Assembly (NCBI RefSeq): GCF_900215155.1
Contig: NZ_LT907980.1
Coordinates: forward strand, 3,472,001-3,536,000
DNA length: 64,000 nt
Direction: 5' to 3'
Origin: Marinobacter sp. LV10R510-11A
GTDB taxonomy: Bacteria > Pseudomonadota > Gammaproteobacteria > Pseudomonadales > Oleiphilaceae
This document shows positions 16,600 through 26,283 of the stretch, in pieces. Position 1 is the stretch's first letter, and each line of letters opens with the position of its first letter. The notes beneath the pieces are model-generated. The model saw only the letters and a program-made list of their open reading frames with translations, ran no database searches and was not told the origin of the DNA. Both the position numbers and the translations under genes were made by a program.

Positions 16600-18054
16600 A
16601 TGATCGAGTCACCACTGCTGGAAACGCTGACTGGCTACATCGGCGGTCGCTGGACCGGCAACGAACAGGGCAGCACCTTTGACGTTTATAACCCGGCAAC
16701 GGGTAAAGTGATTGCGCAGGTAGCCTCCATGCCAGAAAGCGAGGTAAAGGCGGCGGTTGATGCAGGCAAGACGGCACTACGGCTGACCAACCCGTACAGC
16801 ATTGAAACCCGCAGAAAATGGCTGGAAGATATCCGTGACGCCCTCCGGGCGAACAAGGACGAAATGGGCCGAATTCTGTGCTTGGAGCATGGCAAGCCCT
16901 TAAACGAAGCCCAAGGTGAGGTGGATTACGCGGCCGGCTTTTTCGATTATTATTCCAAGCATATCCAGGCGCTGGACGCCCATACGCTCCCAGAAAGACC
17001 TAAGGACTGCGCTTGGACTGTGCACTATCGCCCCATCGGGGTCGCCGGGCTAATCACGCCGTGGAACTTCCCCATAGGCATGATTGCCAAAAAGCTCTCC
17101 GCCGCTTTGGCAGCGGGTTGTCCTTCGGTAATCAAACCGGCCAGTGAAACACCATTGACCATGATTGCTCTATTCGCACTGCTGGATAAACACGTGGATC
17201 TACCAGATGGCATGGTGAACCTGGTTATGGGTAAGGCCAGTGTGATTGGCAAGGTTCTGTGTGAAAGCCCAGATGTGCCCATGCTGAGCTTTACCGGGTC
17301 CACTGAAGTGGGCCGCAAGCTGATAGTGGATACCGCCGACCAGATTAAAAAGTTGGCTCTTGAGCTGGGTGGCAATGCGCCGTATATCGTGTTTGACGAT
17401 GCGGACCTAGATGCTGCAGCAGACAACCTGATTGCGAACAAATTCCGTGGCAGTGGGCAGACCTGTGTGTGTGCAAACCGGATTTTTGTTCACGAGAAGG
17501 TGATAGATGCCTTTGGCGAGAAACTCGCGGAACGCGTGAACAAGATGACCGTGGGCGATGGTATTGCAGGCGATGTCGACCTTGGCCCGCTGATCAACAA
17601 AGCGGGCTTCGACAAGGTGAAGCGCCATCTGGAAGATGCGTTGAACAAAGGCGCTACGCTGATTGCCGGCAAACAGCCAGGTGATCTGGGCGACGGGCAC
17701 CTGTTTTTCCCGCCAACGGTTATTTCCGGCGTGACACGGGATATGTGCTGCTCCAGGGAAGAAACCTTTGGGCCTTTGGTGCCGATGGCCAGCTTCCGCA
17801 CCGAGGAGGAGGTGATTGAAGCCGGTAACGATACTGAGTTTGGCCTAGCCTCTTACGTGTTTACGGCAGATGCTGGACGTGTTCAACGAGTGATCGCTGG
17901 CTTGCGATTCGGCCATGTGGGCTGGAATACTGGCACCGGGCCTGCGCCTGAAGCACCTTTTGGTGGCATGAAAGCCTCTGGCACTGGCCGCGAAGGCGGG
18001 CTCGAGGGGCTGTTTGAGTTTGTGGAAGCGCAAACGGTGCCTAGAGGGTTCTGA
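16600..18054 (+). CDS. gabD: NAD(P)-dependent succinate-semialdehyde dehydrogenase
   Basis: A 484-residue aldehyde dehydrogenase (E. coli GabD 482). Visible motifs: PWNFPIGMIAKKL, FTGSTEVGRKL (cofactor loop), LELGGNAPYIVF (catalytic glutamate) and GSGQTCVCANRIFV with the catalytic cysteine. The C-terminal GTGPAPEAPFGGMKASGTGR is typical of the SSADH group. It oxidises succinate semialdehyde to succinate, the last step of GABA and polyamine catabolism. A GGAGCCG ribosome site precedes the ATG. It is a single gene, divergent from the acetylpolyamine-type hydrolase and closed by a strong terminator. Confidence 0.88.
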   Translation: MIESPLLETLTGYIGGRWTGNEQGSTFDVYNPATGKVIAQVASMPESEVKAAVDAGKTALRLTNPYSIETRRKWLEDIRDALRANKDEMGRILCLEHGKPLNEAQGEVDYAAGFFDYYSKHIQALDAHTLPERPKDCAWTVHYRPIGVAGLITPWNFPIGMIAKKLSAALAAGCPSVIKPASETPLTMIALFALLDKHVDLPDGMVNLVMGKASVIGKVLCESPDVPMLSFTGSTEVGRKLIVDTADQIKKLALELGGNAPYIVFDDADLDAAADNLIANKFRGSGQTCVCANRIFVHEKVIDAFGEKLAERVNKMTVGDGIAGDVDLGPLINKAGFDKVKRHLEDALNKGATLIAGKQPGDLGDGHLFFPPTVISGVTRDMCCSREETFGPLVPMASFRTEEEVIEAGNDTEFGLASYVFTADAGRVQRVIAGLRFGHVGWNTGTGPAPEAPFGGMKASGTGREGGLEGLFEFVEAQTVPRGF

Positions 18055-18075
18055 TGTCTTAGCAAGTTCTGTATA

Positions 18076-18113
18076 CAAATAAGGCGAGCCATTGGCTCGC
18101 CTTATTTGTTTTT
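18076..18113 (+). terminator. Strong Rho-independent terminator after gabD
   Basis: Perfect 15-bp stem (18076-18090 with 18094-18108) around a 3-base loop, followed by TTTTT at 18109-18113. It ends gabD. The AAAT-rich 5' arm gives it some activity in the opposite direction, where the phosphate-binding-like gene ends at 18123. Confidence 0.92.
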
Positions 18114-18122
18114 GGCTACTGT

Positions 18123-18536
18123 TTAAGGTTTAAGAATAACCTTCACAGAGCTGTCTACGTCGGCTTCATCCATGTAGCCGATACTGCCTGGTGTTGATGA
18201 GACTTGGGCCTTCATTGCAGCCGGGCTGGCGGCCTCTGCAGGCGGCTGGCCACGGCCAGTGAATACCTGCTTTGACCAGAATGCCTTGAGCTGGGCATCG
18301 TTGCGGCCGGTGATCTTGTCGTGGAACTCGGCGCGAATGGCATTGCCTCCCGGCAGCTCAAACGGTGTGGCTTTTTGCCCGTCTGGTAGCTGGTTGCTGC
18401 GGTTCAGGTACAGATCACGCACCTGGTTGTCGGTGATGCTGTCTGGGCCAGCGGGGTTACCAATAATCACGACATCAGCCAATGCAAGGGGGCTGACCAG
18501 CAAGCTGGCCGCAAAAATCAGGCTTAGCTTTTTCAT
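18123..18536 (-). CDS. Small periplasmic phosphate-binding-like protein
   Basis: A 137-residue protein with a signal peptide (MKKLSLIFAASLLVSPLALA). The mature part keeps pieces of the PstS-like type 2 periplasmic fold: ITDNQVRDLYL, FELPGGNAIRAEFHDKI, LKAFWSKQVFTGRGQPP and TPGSIGYMDEADV. At roughly half the length of PstS it represents a one-lobe-like member often annotated as a phosphate ABC transporter substrate-binding protein, but no transporter genes accompany it. It is the last gene of a minus-strand set MCP - porin - binding protein, 11 bp after the porin. Inference: a sensing or capture protein for phosphate or a related oxyanion feeding the chemoreceptor. The ligand is not proven. 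Confidence 0.75.
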   Translation of the reverse strand: MKKLSLIFAASLLVSPLALADVVIIGNPAGPDSITDNQVRDLYLNRSNQLPDGQKATPFELPGGNAIRAEFHDKITGRNDAQLKAFWSKQVFTGRGQPPAEAASPAAMKAQVSSTPGSIGYMDEADVDSSVKVILKP

Positions 18537-18547
18537 GGGAGCCTCCG

Positions 18548-19762
18548 TTAAAACGCTGAGTCGAGTTTGAGGGTGAATACGTTGGTGCTGTTGGTGGTGT
18601 TTGACAACATATAAGTAGTGTTCAGGTTGCCATAGCCCTTCTCAAGCCCGCGAACGTGAGTTACATCCGCCTTGATGGCGACGCCCGGGGTGATGTCCCA
18701 GCGTGTACCCACGCTGTATTCCTCGCGCTGATAGTTCAGGATTGACTCGGGAACAACAAGGCCTGGCACAGCAATGAAGGCACCGTTGCGCTCGTTCTCA
18801 TCCTTGCTTTCTGTCCAGCCTGCGGCCAGATAAGGCGTCCAGCTACCAAAGCGGTGGCCTACAGAGAGATAGGCGGAGTCGGTATCTGCGAATTTGCCAT
18901 CTACTTCTACCCGGGTGACTTCACTGATGATTTGCCACTTGCCGTCATCGTAGCTTGCACCAACTCCGTAGAAGTTGCCCCGGTCTCCTGAGGCTAATTG
19001 AGTGGCGCCTGCGGGCAGAGGAATGCCGTTGCTTGCGGCTAGCTGTCCAAGCCGGGTGGCATCAATGTCTGCTTCAGCCGTGGTGGCAACACCGCGCAGG
19101 GTCCAGACATAGTCAGTCCATGTCAGGTTTAGTCCTCCGATATTGCGCAACTGCACATCCCCGGAGTTGCCATCTTCGTCGGTAAAGCCGGTAAAGACAG
19201 TTGCGGTGAGAGACGAGTCATCAAAGTTAAAGTTATAAGTGGCATCGGCACCGACATAACTGGTGATCGCAATCGGGCCATAAACGCTTTGTGGCGGGCG
19301 CGCCCAAGGCTGGGCGTAACCGACTTCAAGGGAGTCGGAGTACATGAAGAACGGAATGCGCATTTTGCCCGCTCGCAACTGCAGGTTGTTGGTAGGGCGA
19401 TGGCTAAGATAGGCCCACTCTACTTGTGGTTCCCAGTCGTCAGCACCGCGACCAACCAGTTGCAGAACGGCTTGGCTTTTTTCGGTCACATCAAATGTGC
19501 CTTGCAGTGCCAGCAGGCTCAGATCCGCCACGTTGGTGTCTTCGGTGATGCCAGCGTAACCTGCGTCGTTGCTGGCGCGCGCCACACCAGTGCTAAAAAA
19601 GCCGTTGAAGCGAACACGGTCATCTTTAGCGGCATTCAACTGTTGCTGCATGGAGTTAAGCTGCTGCTGCATGCGAGCCAATGTGTCGTCAGTGCTCTGT
19701 GCAGAGGCGGAGCTCGCAGCAATGGCCAGGGCCAGTGGAGCAAGGTGTAGCAGTTTTTTCAT
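18548..19762 (-). CDS. Outer membrane porin with N-terminal coiled coil
   Basis: A 404-residue outer membrane protein. A signal peptide (LAPLALAIAASSASA) is followed by a short heptad-like segment (LARMQQQLNSMQQQLNAA, about residues 28-45) of the kind that trimerises DcaP- or OprO/OprP-like porins, then a beta-barrel ending in the C-terminal phenylalanine (TLKLDSAF) needed for BAM recognition. Alternating hydrophobic strands run through the rest. The solute is not evident. Co-orientation with a phosphate-binding-like protein suggests an anion channel, but that is context only. It sits 33 bp downstream of the MCP stop and 11 bp upstream of the small binding protein. Confidence 0.8.
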   Translation of the reverse strand: MKKLLHLAPLALAIAASSASAQSTDDTLARMQQQLNSMQQQLNAAKDDRVRFNGFFSTGVARASNDAGYAGITEDTNVADLSLLALQGTFDVTEKSQAVLQLVGRGADDWEPQVEWAYLSHRPTNNLQLRAGKMRIPFFMYSDSLEVGYAQPWARPPQSVYGPIAITSYVGADATYNFNFDDSSLTATVFTGFTDEDGNSGDVQLRNIGGLNLTWTDYVWTLRGVATTAEADIDATRLGQLAASNGIPLPAGATQLASGDRGNFYGVGASYDDGKWQIISEVTRVEVDGKFADTDSAYLSVGHRFGSWTPYLAAGWTESKDENERNGAFIAVPGLVVPESILNYQREEYSVGTRWDITPGVAIKADVTHVRGLEKGYGNLNTTYMLSNTTNSTNVFTLKLDSAF

Positions 19763-19795
19763 AGTTTTCGATCCGTAAGGTTTTTCGTAGTTGGT

Positions 19796-21409
19796 TTACA
19801 CACGGAACTGACCGGCAACGGTTTGAAGACCATTGCTGACGCTCTGGATGTCACGGCTGACACTATCCAGCTCATCCGTGCTCTCCATTACTGCCTCAGC
19901 ATTTCGGTGCATATCCGTCATGTAGGTGGTGACTTCGTTAAATGTGGTGCTTTGTTCGTACGTAGCGGCAGCAATCTGTTCATTAAGCTCACTGATTTGC
20001 TGCACGTTCTGCAGAATGCGGGAAAGTATTTCACCGGATTCGGTGGTTGCTTCTACGCCTTCGTGGGCCTTGTTAACACTGGATTTCATGGACGTGACCG
20101 CAGAAGACGAAAGCTTGGAGAGCTCTGAAATCACGCCTTGGATTTCTTCTGTTGCTTTGTGGGTGCGTACAGCCAGCCCCCGCACTTCATCAGCAACCAC
20201 CGCGAAGCCGCGACCATGTTCGCCGGCACGGGCGGCTTCAATGGCAGCGTTCAAAGCCAGCAAGTTTGTTTGTTCTGCGACGGTTTGTATGGTGTCTAGC
20301 AGGCCGCCTACGCGTGCCGAGAACTCGTCAAACTGATTGACCAGGCCCGCGGTATTCTCGATCTCATGTACCAGCTCACGGATGGTTGACACATTATTCT
20401 GAACTTTTTCTTGGCCAGACTGGGCAAAGCGGGCAGCGTCCTGGGTTTGATCCGATGCGCTGGAGGCAAATCCGGCTACTTCTTCAACGCTTTTTACCAG
20501 CTCATCTACAGAGTTGCGGGTTGAGGAAATGGCCTGTGCCTGGCTGCTGATGCGTTTCAGGTTTGCCTGGCTGGCGTTGGTCAGGTGGCCAGTGGCCGTG
20601 TTGAGGCTGCTCACGTCGTCGCTGATGGTGGCAAACGATTTGTGAAGCTTGGCGACGAACAGATTGAACTGGTCAACCAGCTCCCGGAGTTCGTCCCTGC
20701 CTTCGTAGTTCAGGCGTTGGGTCAGGTCACCTTCGCCGGAGGCCATGTTTTTCAGGGAATCGATAATTTGCGTAAGACTTGAGGATATAGAACGCCCGAT
20801 CACCAAGCTGATGGCGATCAGTACAATAATGGTAACAACCAAGATGATCAGGGCCAGCGTCTGGGCGTTGCTTGAGGCTTCAACGGTTTCTGAAATAGCA
20901 CTTTGAAACTTGGCCCGGTTGGTTTCCAGCATGGTTTTTAGCCCGGCCTGAAGCTGTTCAAGGCGTTCGGCATTGCGTGCGGCATCGTCGCCGATACGGC
21001 TGAAGTCGGCAGTGCCATTAATAATGGTGGTCGCCATGCGGGTGGCATTGTCGTAGTAGTTGTCCAGATCACGGCTAAGCTTTCGGATGGTGTCGGCTTG
21101 GGCGGGGCTCAGCTCAGCGATCTTCTTCATGTTGGTCGCAATGGTGTCGCGATAGGCTCGGGTTGCCTCAAGCTGCTGATCGTCGCCCGTGGTAACCGCG
21201 CCACTGATCTGCTGCTCCATCAACTTTAACTGACCTTCGTTGATTGTGGTCAGTTCCAGAGTTGGATAGAGGCGATCTTTTACCTCACTCAGGCGCTCAG
21301 AGTTGGATCGCTCCGTCATAAACGCAAAACCCTGACTGATCAGGAAGGCGAGAATGGCGATACTGACAAGCAGACCAAGCTTTTGTGAAATCTTTAGTGA
21401 TGACAGCAT
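19796..21409 (-). CDS. Methyl-accepting chemotaxis protein
   Basis: A 537-residue inner membrane chemoreceptor. The ATG at 21409 is preferred over 21436 because AGGGAAAG precedes it and the first transmembrane helix then starts normally ([20 protein letters not shown], about residues 11-30). A helical periplasmic sensor of about 150 residues follows, then a second membrane helix ([20 protein letters not shown]), HAMP domain, and signalling tip [20 protein letters not shown] for CheA/CheW contact. The sensor looks like a four-helix bundle; no ligand can be read from it. It is the first gene of an operon-like set with a porin and a phosphate-binding-like protein, suggesting taxis toward the solute they handle. 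Confidence 0.9.
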   Translation of the reverse strand: MLSSLKISQKLGLLVSIAILAFLISQGFAFMTERSNSERLSEVKDRLYPTLELTTINEGQLKLMEQQISGAVTTGDDQQLEATRAYRDTIATNMKKIAELSPAQADTIRKLSRDLDNYYDNATRMATTIINGTADFSRIGDDAARNAERLEQLQAGLKTMLETNRAKFQSAISETVEASSNAQTLALIILVVTIIVLIAISLVIGRSISSSLTQIIDSLKNMASGEGDLTQRLNYEGRDELRELVDQFNLFVAKLHKSFATISDDVSSLNTATGHLTNASQANLKRISSQAQAISSTRNSVDELVKSVEEVAGFASSASDQTQDAARFAQSGQEKVQNNVSTIRELVHEIENTAGLVNQFDEFSARVGGLLDTIQTVAEQTNLLALNAAIEAARAGEHGRGFAVVADEVRGLAVRTHKATEEIQGVISELSKLSSSAVTSMKSSVNKAHEGVEATTESGEILSRILQNVQQISELNEQIAAATYEQSTTFNEVTTYMTDMHRNAEAVMESTDELDSVSRDIQSVSNGLQTVAGQFRV

Positions 21410-21650
21410 AATCTTTCCCTGAGGGGCATAGCCCAAGTGTGCGGGGCGAGTGTATAAGGCATTGTTAGCAAGCGAAACGGACGTTATGTTTCGTACTGTT
21501 ATGTTCTGTTATCGGCTGATTTTGCAGTAACTTTATAGTCATGTGTACGCATAGCGCGCAATCGCCGTAAGGGATCAGGGCAGGGCAGGGCCTGAGTTGT
21601 TATAATCTACGGCCTGAATTTCCAATTCACCGGACTACAGTGATTTCTCA

Positions 21651-23816
21651 ATGGATGTCTCTCACATTATTGATTCCCTGAATGACGCCCAACGCGAGGC
21701 AGTTACGGCACAGAACGACCACTTACTGGTTCTGGCCGGTGCCGGAAGTGGTAAAACCCGGGTGCTGGTGCACCGGATTGCTTGGCTGATGCAGGTGGAT
21801 CGAGTTCCGCCTACAGGGATTCTCGCGGTTACCTTTACCAACAAGGCATCCAAGGAGATGCGTTATCGCATCGAGCAGATGATGGACATCCCCACTCGGG
21901 GCCTTTGGTTCGGTACGTTTCATGGTATCGCCCATCGTTTGTTGAGAGCGCACTGGAAGGATGCCGGGTTGCCGGAGAATTTTCAGGTTCTGGACAGCGA
22001 TGATCAGCTTCGGATGGTCAAGCGGGTAATGCGGGAGGCGCAGATTGATGAGAGCCAGTTCCCGCCTAGGCAGGCCCAGTGGTTTATCAGCAGCCAGAAA
22101 GATGAAGGCTTGCGGGCAGACCATATTCAGGAAAACCCAGGGGATCATTTCACCTCCACCATGGTGAGGGTGTACCGCCGTTACGAGCAGCTCTGCCAGC
22201 AGAGCGGGCTGGTGGATTTCGGCGAGCTATTGCTGCGTTCCCACGAGCTATGGCTACACCGGCCGCAGTTGCTGGCGCATTATCAGCAGCGCTTTCAGCA
22301 TATTTTGGTGGACGAGTTTCAGGACACCAACACAATTCAGTATGCCTGGCTGCAAGTGCTGGCCGGTAACCGTGTTCCGCTGACGGTGGTGGGCGACGAC
22401 GACCAGTCTATTTACGGTTGGCGCGGTGCAAAAGTAGAGAATATCCAGCAATACCAGCGCGACTTTCCCAATGCCCGCTTAGTGCGGCTGGAACAGAATT
22501 ACCGCTCAACAAAGCTGATTCTGAAAGCCGCAAACTCGGTCATCGCCAACAACCAAGGCCGGCTGGGTAAAGAGCTTTGGACGGATGGAGAAGAAGGCGA
22601 GCCAATCAACCTGTACGCGGCATTTAATGAACAGGATGAGGCCAATTACATTGCTGACAGCATTTCCGGGTGGGTTAATGAGGGCAATCTGCGCAGCGAA
22701 TCCGCCATCCTGTACCGCTCCAACGCACAGTCTCGGGTACTGGAAGAGTCCTTGATGCGCCAAGGTATTCCATATCGCGTATACGGTGGCCTGCGCTTTT
22801 ACGACCGGCAGGAAATCCGCAACGCGCTGGCCTATCTGCGGCTGGTGCATTATCGCCGGGACGACGCAGCCTTCGAGCGCGTGGTAAACCTGCCCACCCG
22901 GGGTATCGGCGCCAAAAGCCTGGCCGAGATCCGCGAATACGCAAGCAACCAGAGTATCTCCCTGTGGGAGTCATCTGAGCGGTTGCTGGAGGCCGGCCAG
23001 GTGAAGGGACGAGCAAAAACCGGTTTGCAGTCGTTCATTACTATTATTGAAGAGCTATCCGCCTCGGCGGAAGACGCGTCTCTTCACGGTCTTATGAAGC
23101 AAACCATCGAAGCCAGTGGCCTGAAGGACTACCACGCCAATGAAAAAGGCGAGAAGGCTCAACAAAAAGTTGAAAACCTGGAAGAGCTGGTTAGCGCACT
23201 GACCGATTATGCAGTAGAAGAAGGTGTCGATCCGCTCTCAGAATTCATTGCCCAGGCAGCCCTAGATGCCGGTGAATCCCAAGCGGAAGATCACGAAGAC
23301 AGCGTACAACTTATGACCCTGCACTCTGCCAAGGGCTTGGAATTCCCGCTTGTATTCCTTGCCGGTGTTGAGGAAGGGCTTTTCCCCCACAGCATGTCGT
23401 TGGAAGAACCGGGGCGCATGGAGGAAGAGCGCCGGCTGGCCTATGTGGGCATCACCCGCGCCATGAAAAAGCTGGTGATCACTTACGCCGAATCCCGAAG
23501 GTTGTACGGCCAAGAGAAATTTAACGCACTCTCCCGGTTTGTGCGGGAAATCCCTGGCGACTGTCTGCAGGAAGTGCGATTACGCAACACTGTAACTCGC
23601 CCGGCAATGCTCGAACGGCCCAATGAGGGTCTGTTCAGCCAGGATTCTGCGAAGCAATCCGGTTTCAGTCTGGGCCAGCGAGTTCGGCATCCAAAATTTG
23701 GAGAGGGTGTTGTAATGAACGCCGAGGGCAGCGGTCATCACACGCGGATACAGGTGAATTTTGATGAAGGGGCAAAGTGGCTGGTGTTGGCCTATGCGCC
23801 GTTGGAGGCTTGCTAG
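21651..23816 (+). CDS. uvrD: DNA helicase II UvrD
   Basis: A 721-residue helicase matching E. coli UvrD (720) in length and order of motifs: LAGAGSGKTRVLVHRI (Walker A, about 28-43), TFTNKASKEM, FGTFHGIAHRLLR, ILVDEFQDTN, VVGDDDQSIYGWRGA, LTLHSAKGLEFPLVF and YVGITRAMKKL. It unwinds DNA 3'-5' in nucleotide excision repair and methyl-directed mismatch repair. The C-terminal tail GFSLGQRVRHPKFGEGVV is the UvrD partner-binding fold. A TATAAT lies at 21601-21606, about 45 bp upstream of the start, as a likely -10. It is the canonical UvrD; the helicase at 5-7.3 kb is a paralogue. Confidence 0.95.
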   Translation: MDVSHIIDSLNDAQREAVTAQNDHLLVLAGAGSGKTRVLVHRIAWLMQVDRVPPTGILAVTFTNKASKEMRYRIEQMMDIPTRGLWFGTFHGIAHRLLRAHWKDAGLPENFQVLDSDDQLRMVKRVMREAQIDESQFPPRQAQWFISSQKDEGLRADHIQENPGDHFTSTMVRVYRRYEQLCQQSGLVDFGELLLRSHELWLHRPQLLAHYQQRFQHILVDEFQDTNTIQYAWLQVLAGNRVPLTVVGDDDQSIYGWRGAKVENIQQYQRDFPNARLVRLEQNYRSTKLILKAANSVIANNQGRLGKELWTDGEEGEPINLYAAFNEQDEANYIADSISGWVNEGNLRSESAILYRSNAQSRVLEESLMRQGIPYRVYGGLRFYDRQEIRNALAYLRLVHYRRDDAAFERVVNLPTRGIGAKSLAEIREYASNQSISLWESSERLLEAGQVKGRAKTGLQSFITIIEELSASAEDASLHGLMKQTIEASGLKDYHANEKGEKAQQKVENLEELVSALTDYAVEEGVDPLSEFIAQAALDAGESQAEDHEDSVQLMTLHSAKGLEFPLVFLAGVEEGLFPHSMSLEEPGRMEEERRLAYVGITRAMKKLVITYAESRRLYGQEKFNALSRFVREIPGDCLQEVRLRNTVTRPAMLERPNEGLFSQDSAKQSGFSLGQRVRHPKFGEGVVMNAEGSGHHTRIQVNFDEGAKWLVLAYAPLEAC

Positions 23817-23997
23817 GAGTCTGCGCGGTGGAAGTGTTTTGAGCCAGATACTGCCCCCGGCGAGTCTGACCACAAAGCTCATCCACCTCTTTTTTCAGTA
23901 CGCCATTTCTGAACTTTGGTTCTGAAAAATCAGGTGGGTGACAGTGTTTCCGCATTCGGCTACTATCACCCTGCATTTTCTGGTCATCTAAGGATAG

Positions 23998-24354
23998 ATG
24001 AAGGCAGCCATGACGGATTCCACAGCCCTGAGCCAGAAGGCTCACACAACCACGTCGTTTTACCAGCACGCAGATCCATCGAGCGAAGAAGCCTGCGGGT
24101 ATCTGGTTGATCAGGCAAAGCACCCTGAGGTGTTGCGCCTATTGTTTGAGCACGACCCAGTACCCATTTACGACTTGCCGTATATTTACTCAGAATACCG
24201 AGAACAAGCCTTTGATGGCCCGCTGATCATCCAGCCCACTACGGCCCAGAGTGAAGAATGGCTCCAGACCGTACGCAGAACAAGGCAGGGAGCCTACTGG
24301 TTCGACACACTGAAAGTGCTTGCAACACTATCGCATTCACAGGATGGAACCTGA
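23998..24354 (+). CDS. Short DUF4123-like protein, probable effector adaptor
   Basis: A protein of 118 residues (or 114 from the ATG at 24010, which has the better-spaced AAGG). The stretch GYLVDQAKHPEVLRLLFEHD, then DGPLIIQPTTAQSEEWLQ, follows the pattern of the DUF4123 (Tap/TEC) domain N-terminus: 'Y-x-L-x-D-x-A' and 'GPxLxx...WL'. DUF4123 proteins are cytoplasmic adaptors that load effectors on VgrG of the type VI secretion system. It ends one base before the ATG of the large hydrolase gene, as expected for an adaptor-effector pair. It is short for the family (commonly 200-300 residues), so it is a minimal or truncated form. The match is by eye and moderately secure. Confidence 0.55.
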   Translation: MKAAMTDSTALSQKAHTTTSFYQHADPSSEEACGYLVDQAKHPEVLRLLFEHDPVPIYDLPYIYSEYREQAFDGPLIIQPTTAQSEEWLQTVRRTRQGAYWFDTLKVLATLSHSQDGT

Positions 24355-26283
24355 ATGATACCCACTAGCAATCTGCCCTTCTCACCCAGCACAGCGCCTC
24401 TCGGGGCCCACGGCGCGCCCGTTTGCAAGCACGAAACCGCAAACGTGCTGTTGCGCCGCTCCGACAACCTCAGACGACCGAGGGCTTTTATCAATGCCGG
24501 TAAAATCGAGGATGAGAGCGGTAAGGTCGTAACCGCCGATCTGCAGGATGGCACAGAACATACGCCAGACAATGCAGAAGCCCGCTTCACCAAGCTCGTG
24601 ACAGGCAACGCGAAGTGGTTTTGGCCTGAGGAGCCGGAGGGGGAGCATTTGATCGGGTTCGACACCGTGAGTGAACAGCGCCGTTTCGCCCCCGGCCAGC
24701 ACCTCGACGAAGGCATAGAGCTCACCGTCATCCAAGGCGAACGCGAAGCAACGGCGATACACCTGCCACCACCGGTGATTATTAACCTGCGCGACGCAGC
24801 GCCCGCCTCTGAAGACTTGCTGACGGACGAACAGCTGGATTATTTCAGGGCAAACGGGAATAACGCGCTCATCTACATACACGGCTACAACGTGCCCCAG
24901 GGCGAATGGGGGCAATTCCTGAACCGCAAAGATAGCCAAAAAAGATATGGTGGCCATGGACCAACGCCCACCAACGCCTGGCACCCAAATAAAGCCACCA
25001 CATGGCAGGATGCCGAAGCCCTGTCGGACACCAGCGCCACCCCACCGAAAGAAGATCAATTGAATGGCGCAGGCGCCCACAACTGGGCGATTCATATGGA
25101 GTACCAGTTGAACCGCGCAGCGGGTTTCGACGGCGAGAACTGGATGCCCTATAGCCGCATCATCAACATTTCCTGGCCGGGGGATACCGGTTCCACCGAC
25201 TTTATGCAGGCGGAGCTAAATGCCATGACAGTGGGGCGGCGCCTGGCTCCGCTATTGCTGCAACTGGCAGAGGCAGGTATTGCCATCAACCTGATTTCCC
25301 ACTCTCTCGGTGCCCGGGTGGCACTCACCGCCCTGAACATTCTGGGCACTATCGGGAAGAGCAATCTGGTCGATCACCTGTTTCTCTGGCAACCCGCCGT
25401 TGCCGATAACGCACTTACCAACGACAGCAGCCGTGATGTACACCCTTTGGGGCTGGGTGTGTTTCCTTCAGCCCACAGCGCGGCCCGCAAAATCGTGGTA
25501 CTGCATTCCCGTGGAGACGGCATCCTCGGATCCGCAGACTATCAAGATCTGTCGCGGAAAGTTCCGTCCCCCGGACCTGGATCTTTTGCAAAGCTTATAA
25601 AAGAAGTCACATGGAATCTCGTAACCGCAGAGGACACCATGGACGACGTATTCGGTTACGCACGAGGAGTCTATGGTAAAAAATGGTGGACTTTCCCGAA
25701 CTTCTTGAATAATGGCTTCGAGCCGGCAATCGAAAAACTCTACAAAGACTACTTGCCACTGACGTGGAAGTTAGACTATTCCAAGCGCTCTTTGTATGTA
25801 CCCGAAGCACTCAAACAAACCGTCAAAGAAAACTGGGTGAGACTAGAAAAAGACATCCTTGCCGAAGCGAATGCCTTGTGGAAGCCCTGTATAGACTGTC
25901 TGCGCAACGGCGAACGACCACCTGATTACACCCTGATGGCACCCTTAAACCACCGGGCTAGCATAAGCCCGCAGGTGGCCAAGGATTATGTTTTGCGCCT
26001 GAAAAAGCTTGCGGTGAATAATTGGGTACCGGAACAACCGCCTCGGCCTGCGCTGGGGTATGTGGGACTCAATGAATTATTGGACGAGAATACAGCCGAC
26101 TTTGATGAATCCATCAATCGACTAGTCACCGATCAAGTGGTTGAACAAACTGACCAATCAACTTGGTTGTTTAGCCATTCAGGGATGAGAATCCCCACTC
26201 AAGAGCTGTTCAAAGAAGTCTATCAGCGAGAAATCATGAAGAACCGATTGTTGGCAAATTCAAAGTTTGGACGTTACTGGTGA
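24355..26283 (+). CDS. Alpha/beta-hydrolase effector, probable type VI lipase-type toxin
   Basis: A 642-residue protein without signal peptide. Residues 1-140 form an unrecognised N-terminal region. From about 168 an alpha/beta-hydrolase fold resembles DUF900-type hydrolases: NALIYIHGYNV (oxyanion strand, 171-180), INLISHSLGARVALTAL (nucleophile elbow, Ser317; SHSLG instead of GxSxG) and VVLHSRGDGILGS (likely catalytic Asp388). The C-terminal part (about 400-642) is helical and ends with TWLFSHSGMRIPTQELF, whose His608 is my candidate third catalytic residue. Placement between a DUF4123-like adaptor and a membrane-anchored WD40-like protein, with a 4-bp GTGA overlap to the latter, suggests a secreted lipase or esterase effector with immunity gene (Tle-Tli style). 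No VgrG or PAAR gene is in the window, and the substrate is unknown. Confidence 0.7.
   Translation: MIPTSNLPFSPSTAPLGAHGAPVCKHETANVLLRRSDNLRRPRAFINAGKIEDESGKVVTADLQDGTEHTPDNAEARFTKLVTGNAKWFWPEEPEGEHLIGFDTVSEQRRFAPGQHLDEGIELTVIQGEREATAIHLPPPVIINLRDAAPASEDLLTDEQLDYFRANGNNALIYIHGYNVPQGEWGQFLNRKDSQKRYGGHGPTPTNAWHPNKATTWQDAEALSDTSATPPKEDQLNGAGAHNWAIHMEYQLNRAAGFDGENWMPYSRIINISWPGDTGSTDFMQAELNAMTVGRRLAPLLLQLAEAGIAINLISHSLGARVALTALNILGTIGKSNLVDHLFLWQPAVADNALTNDSSRDVHPLGLGVFPSAHSAARKIVVLHSRGDGILGSADYQDLSRKVPSPGPGSFAKLIKEVTWNLVTAEDTMDDVFGYARGVYGKKWWTFPNFLNNGFEPAIEKLYKDYLPLTWKLDYSKRSLYVPEALKQTVKENWVRLEKDILAEANALWKPCIDCLRNGERPPDYTLMAPLNHRASISPQVAKDYVLRLKKLAVNNWVPEQPPRPALGYVGLNELLDENTADFDESINRLVTDQVVEQTDQSTWLFSHSGMRIPTQELFKEVYQREIMKNRLLANSKFGRYW
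25494..26283 (+). repeat. Effector C-terminal module, copy 1 (paralogous to 27476-30011)
   Basis: From VVLHSRGDGILG to the stop, this part of the effector gene has a diverged second copy at 27484-28092 continued at 29840-30011. Long stretches are near identical, for example from AIEKLYKDYLPLTWKLDYSK to DCLRNGERPPDY, while about 50 residues after the RGDGILGS motif differ strongly. Confidence 0.85.

Noticed and set aside
24382..25095. A 237-codon minus-strand frame
   Set aside because: Antisense to the hydrolase effector, with no recognisable domain or ribosome site.
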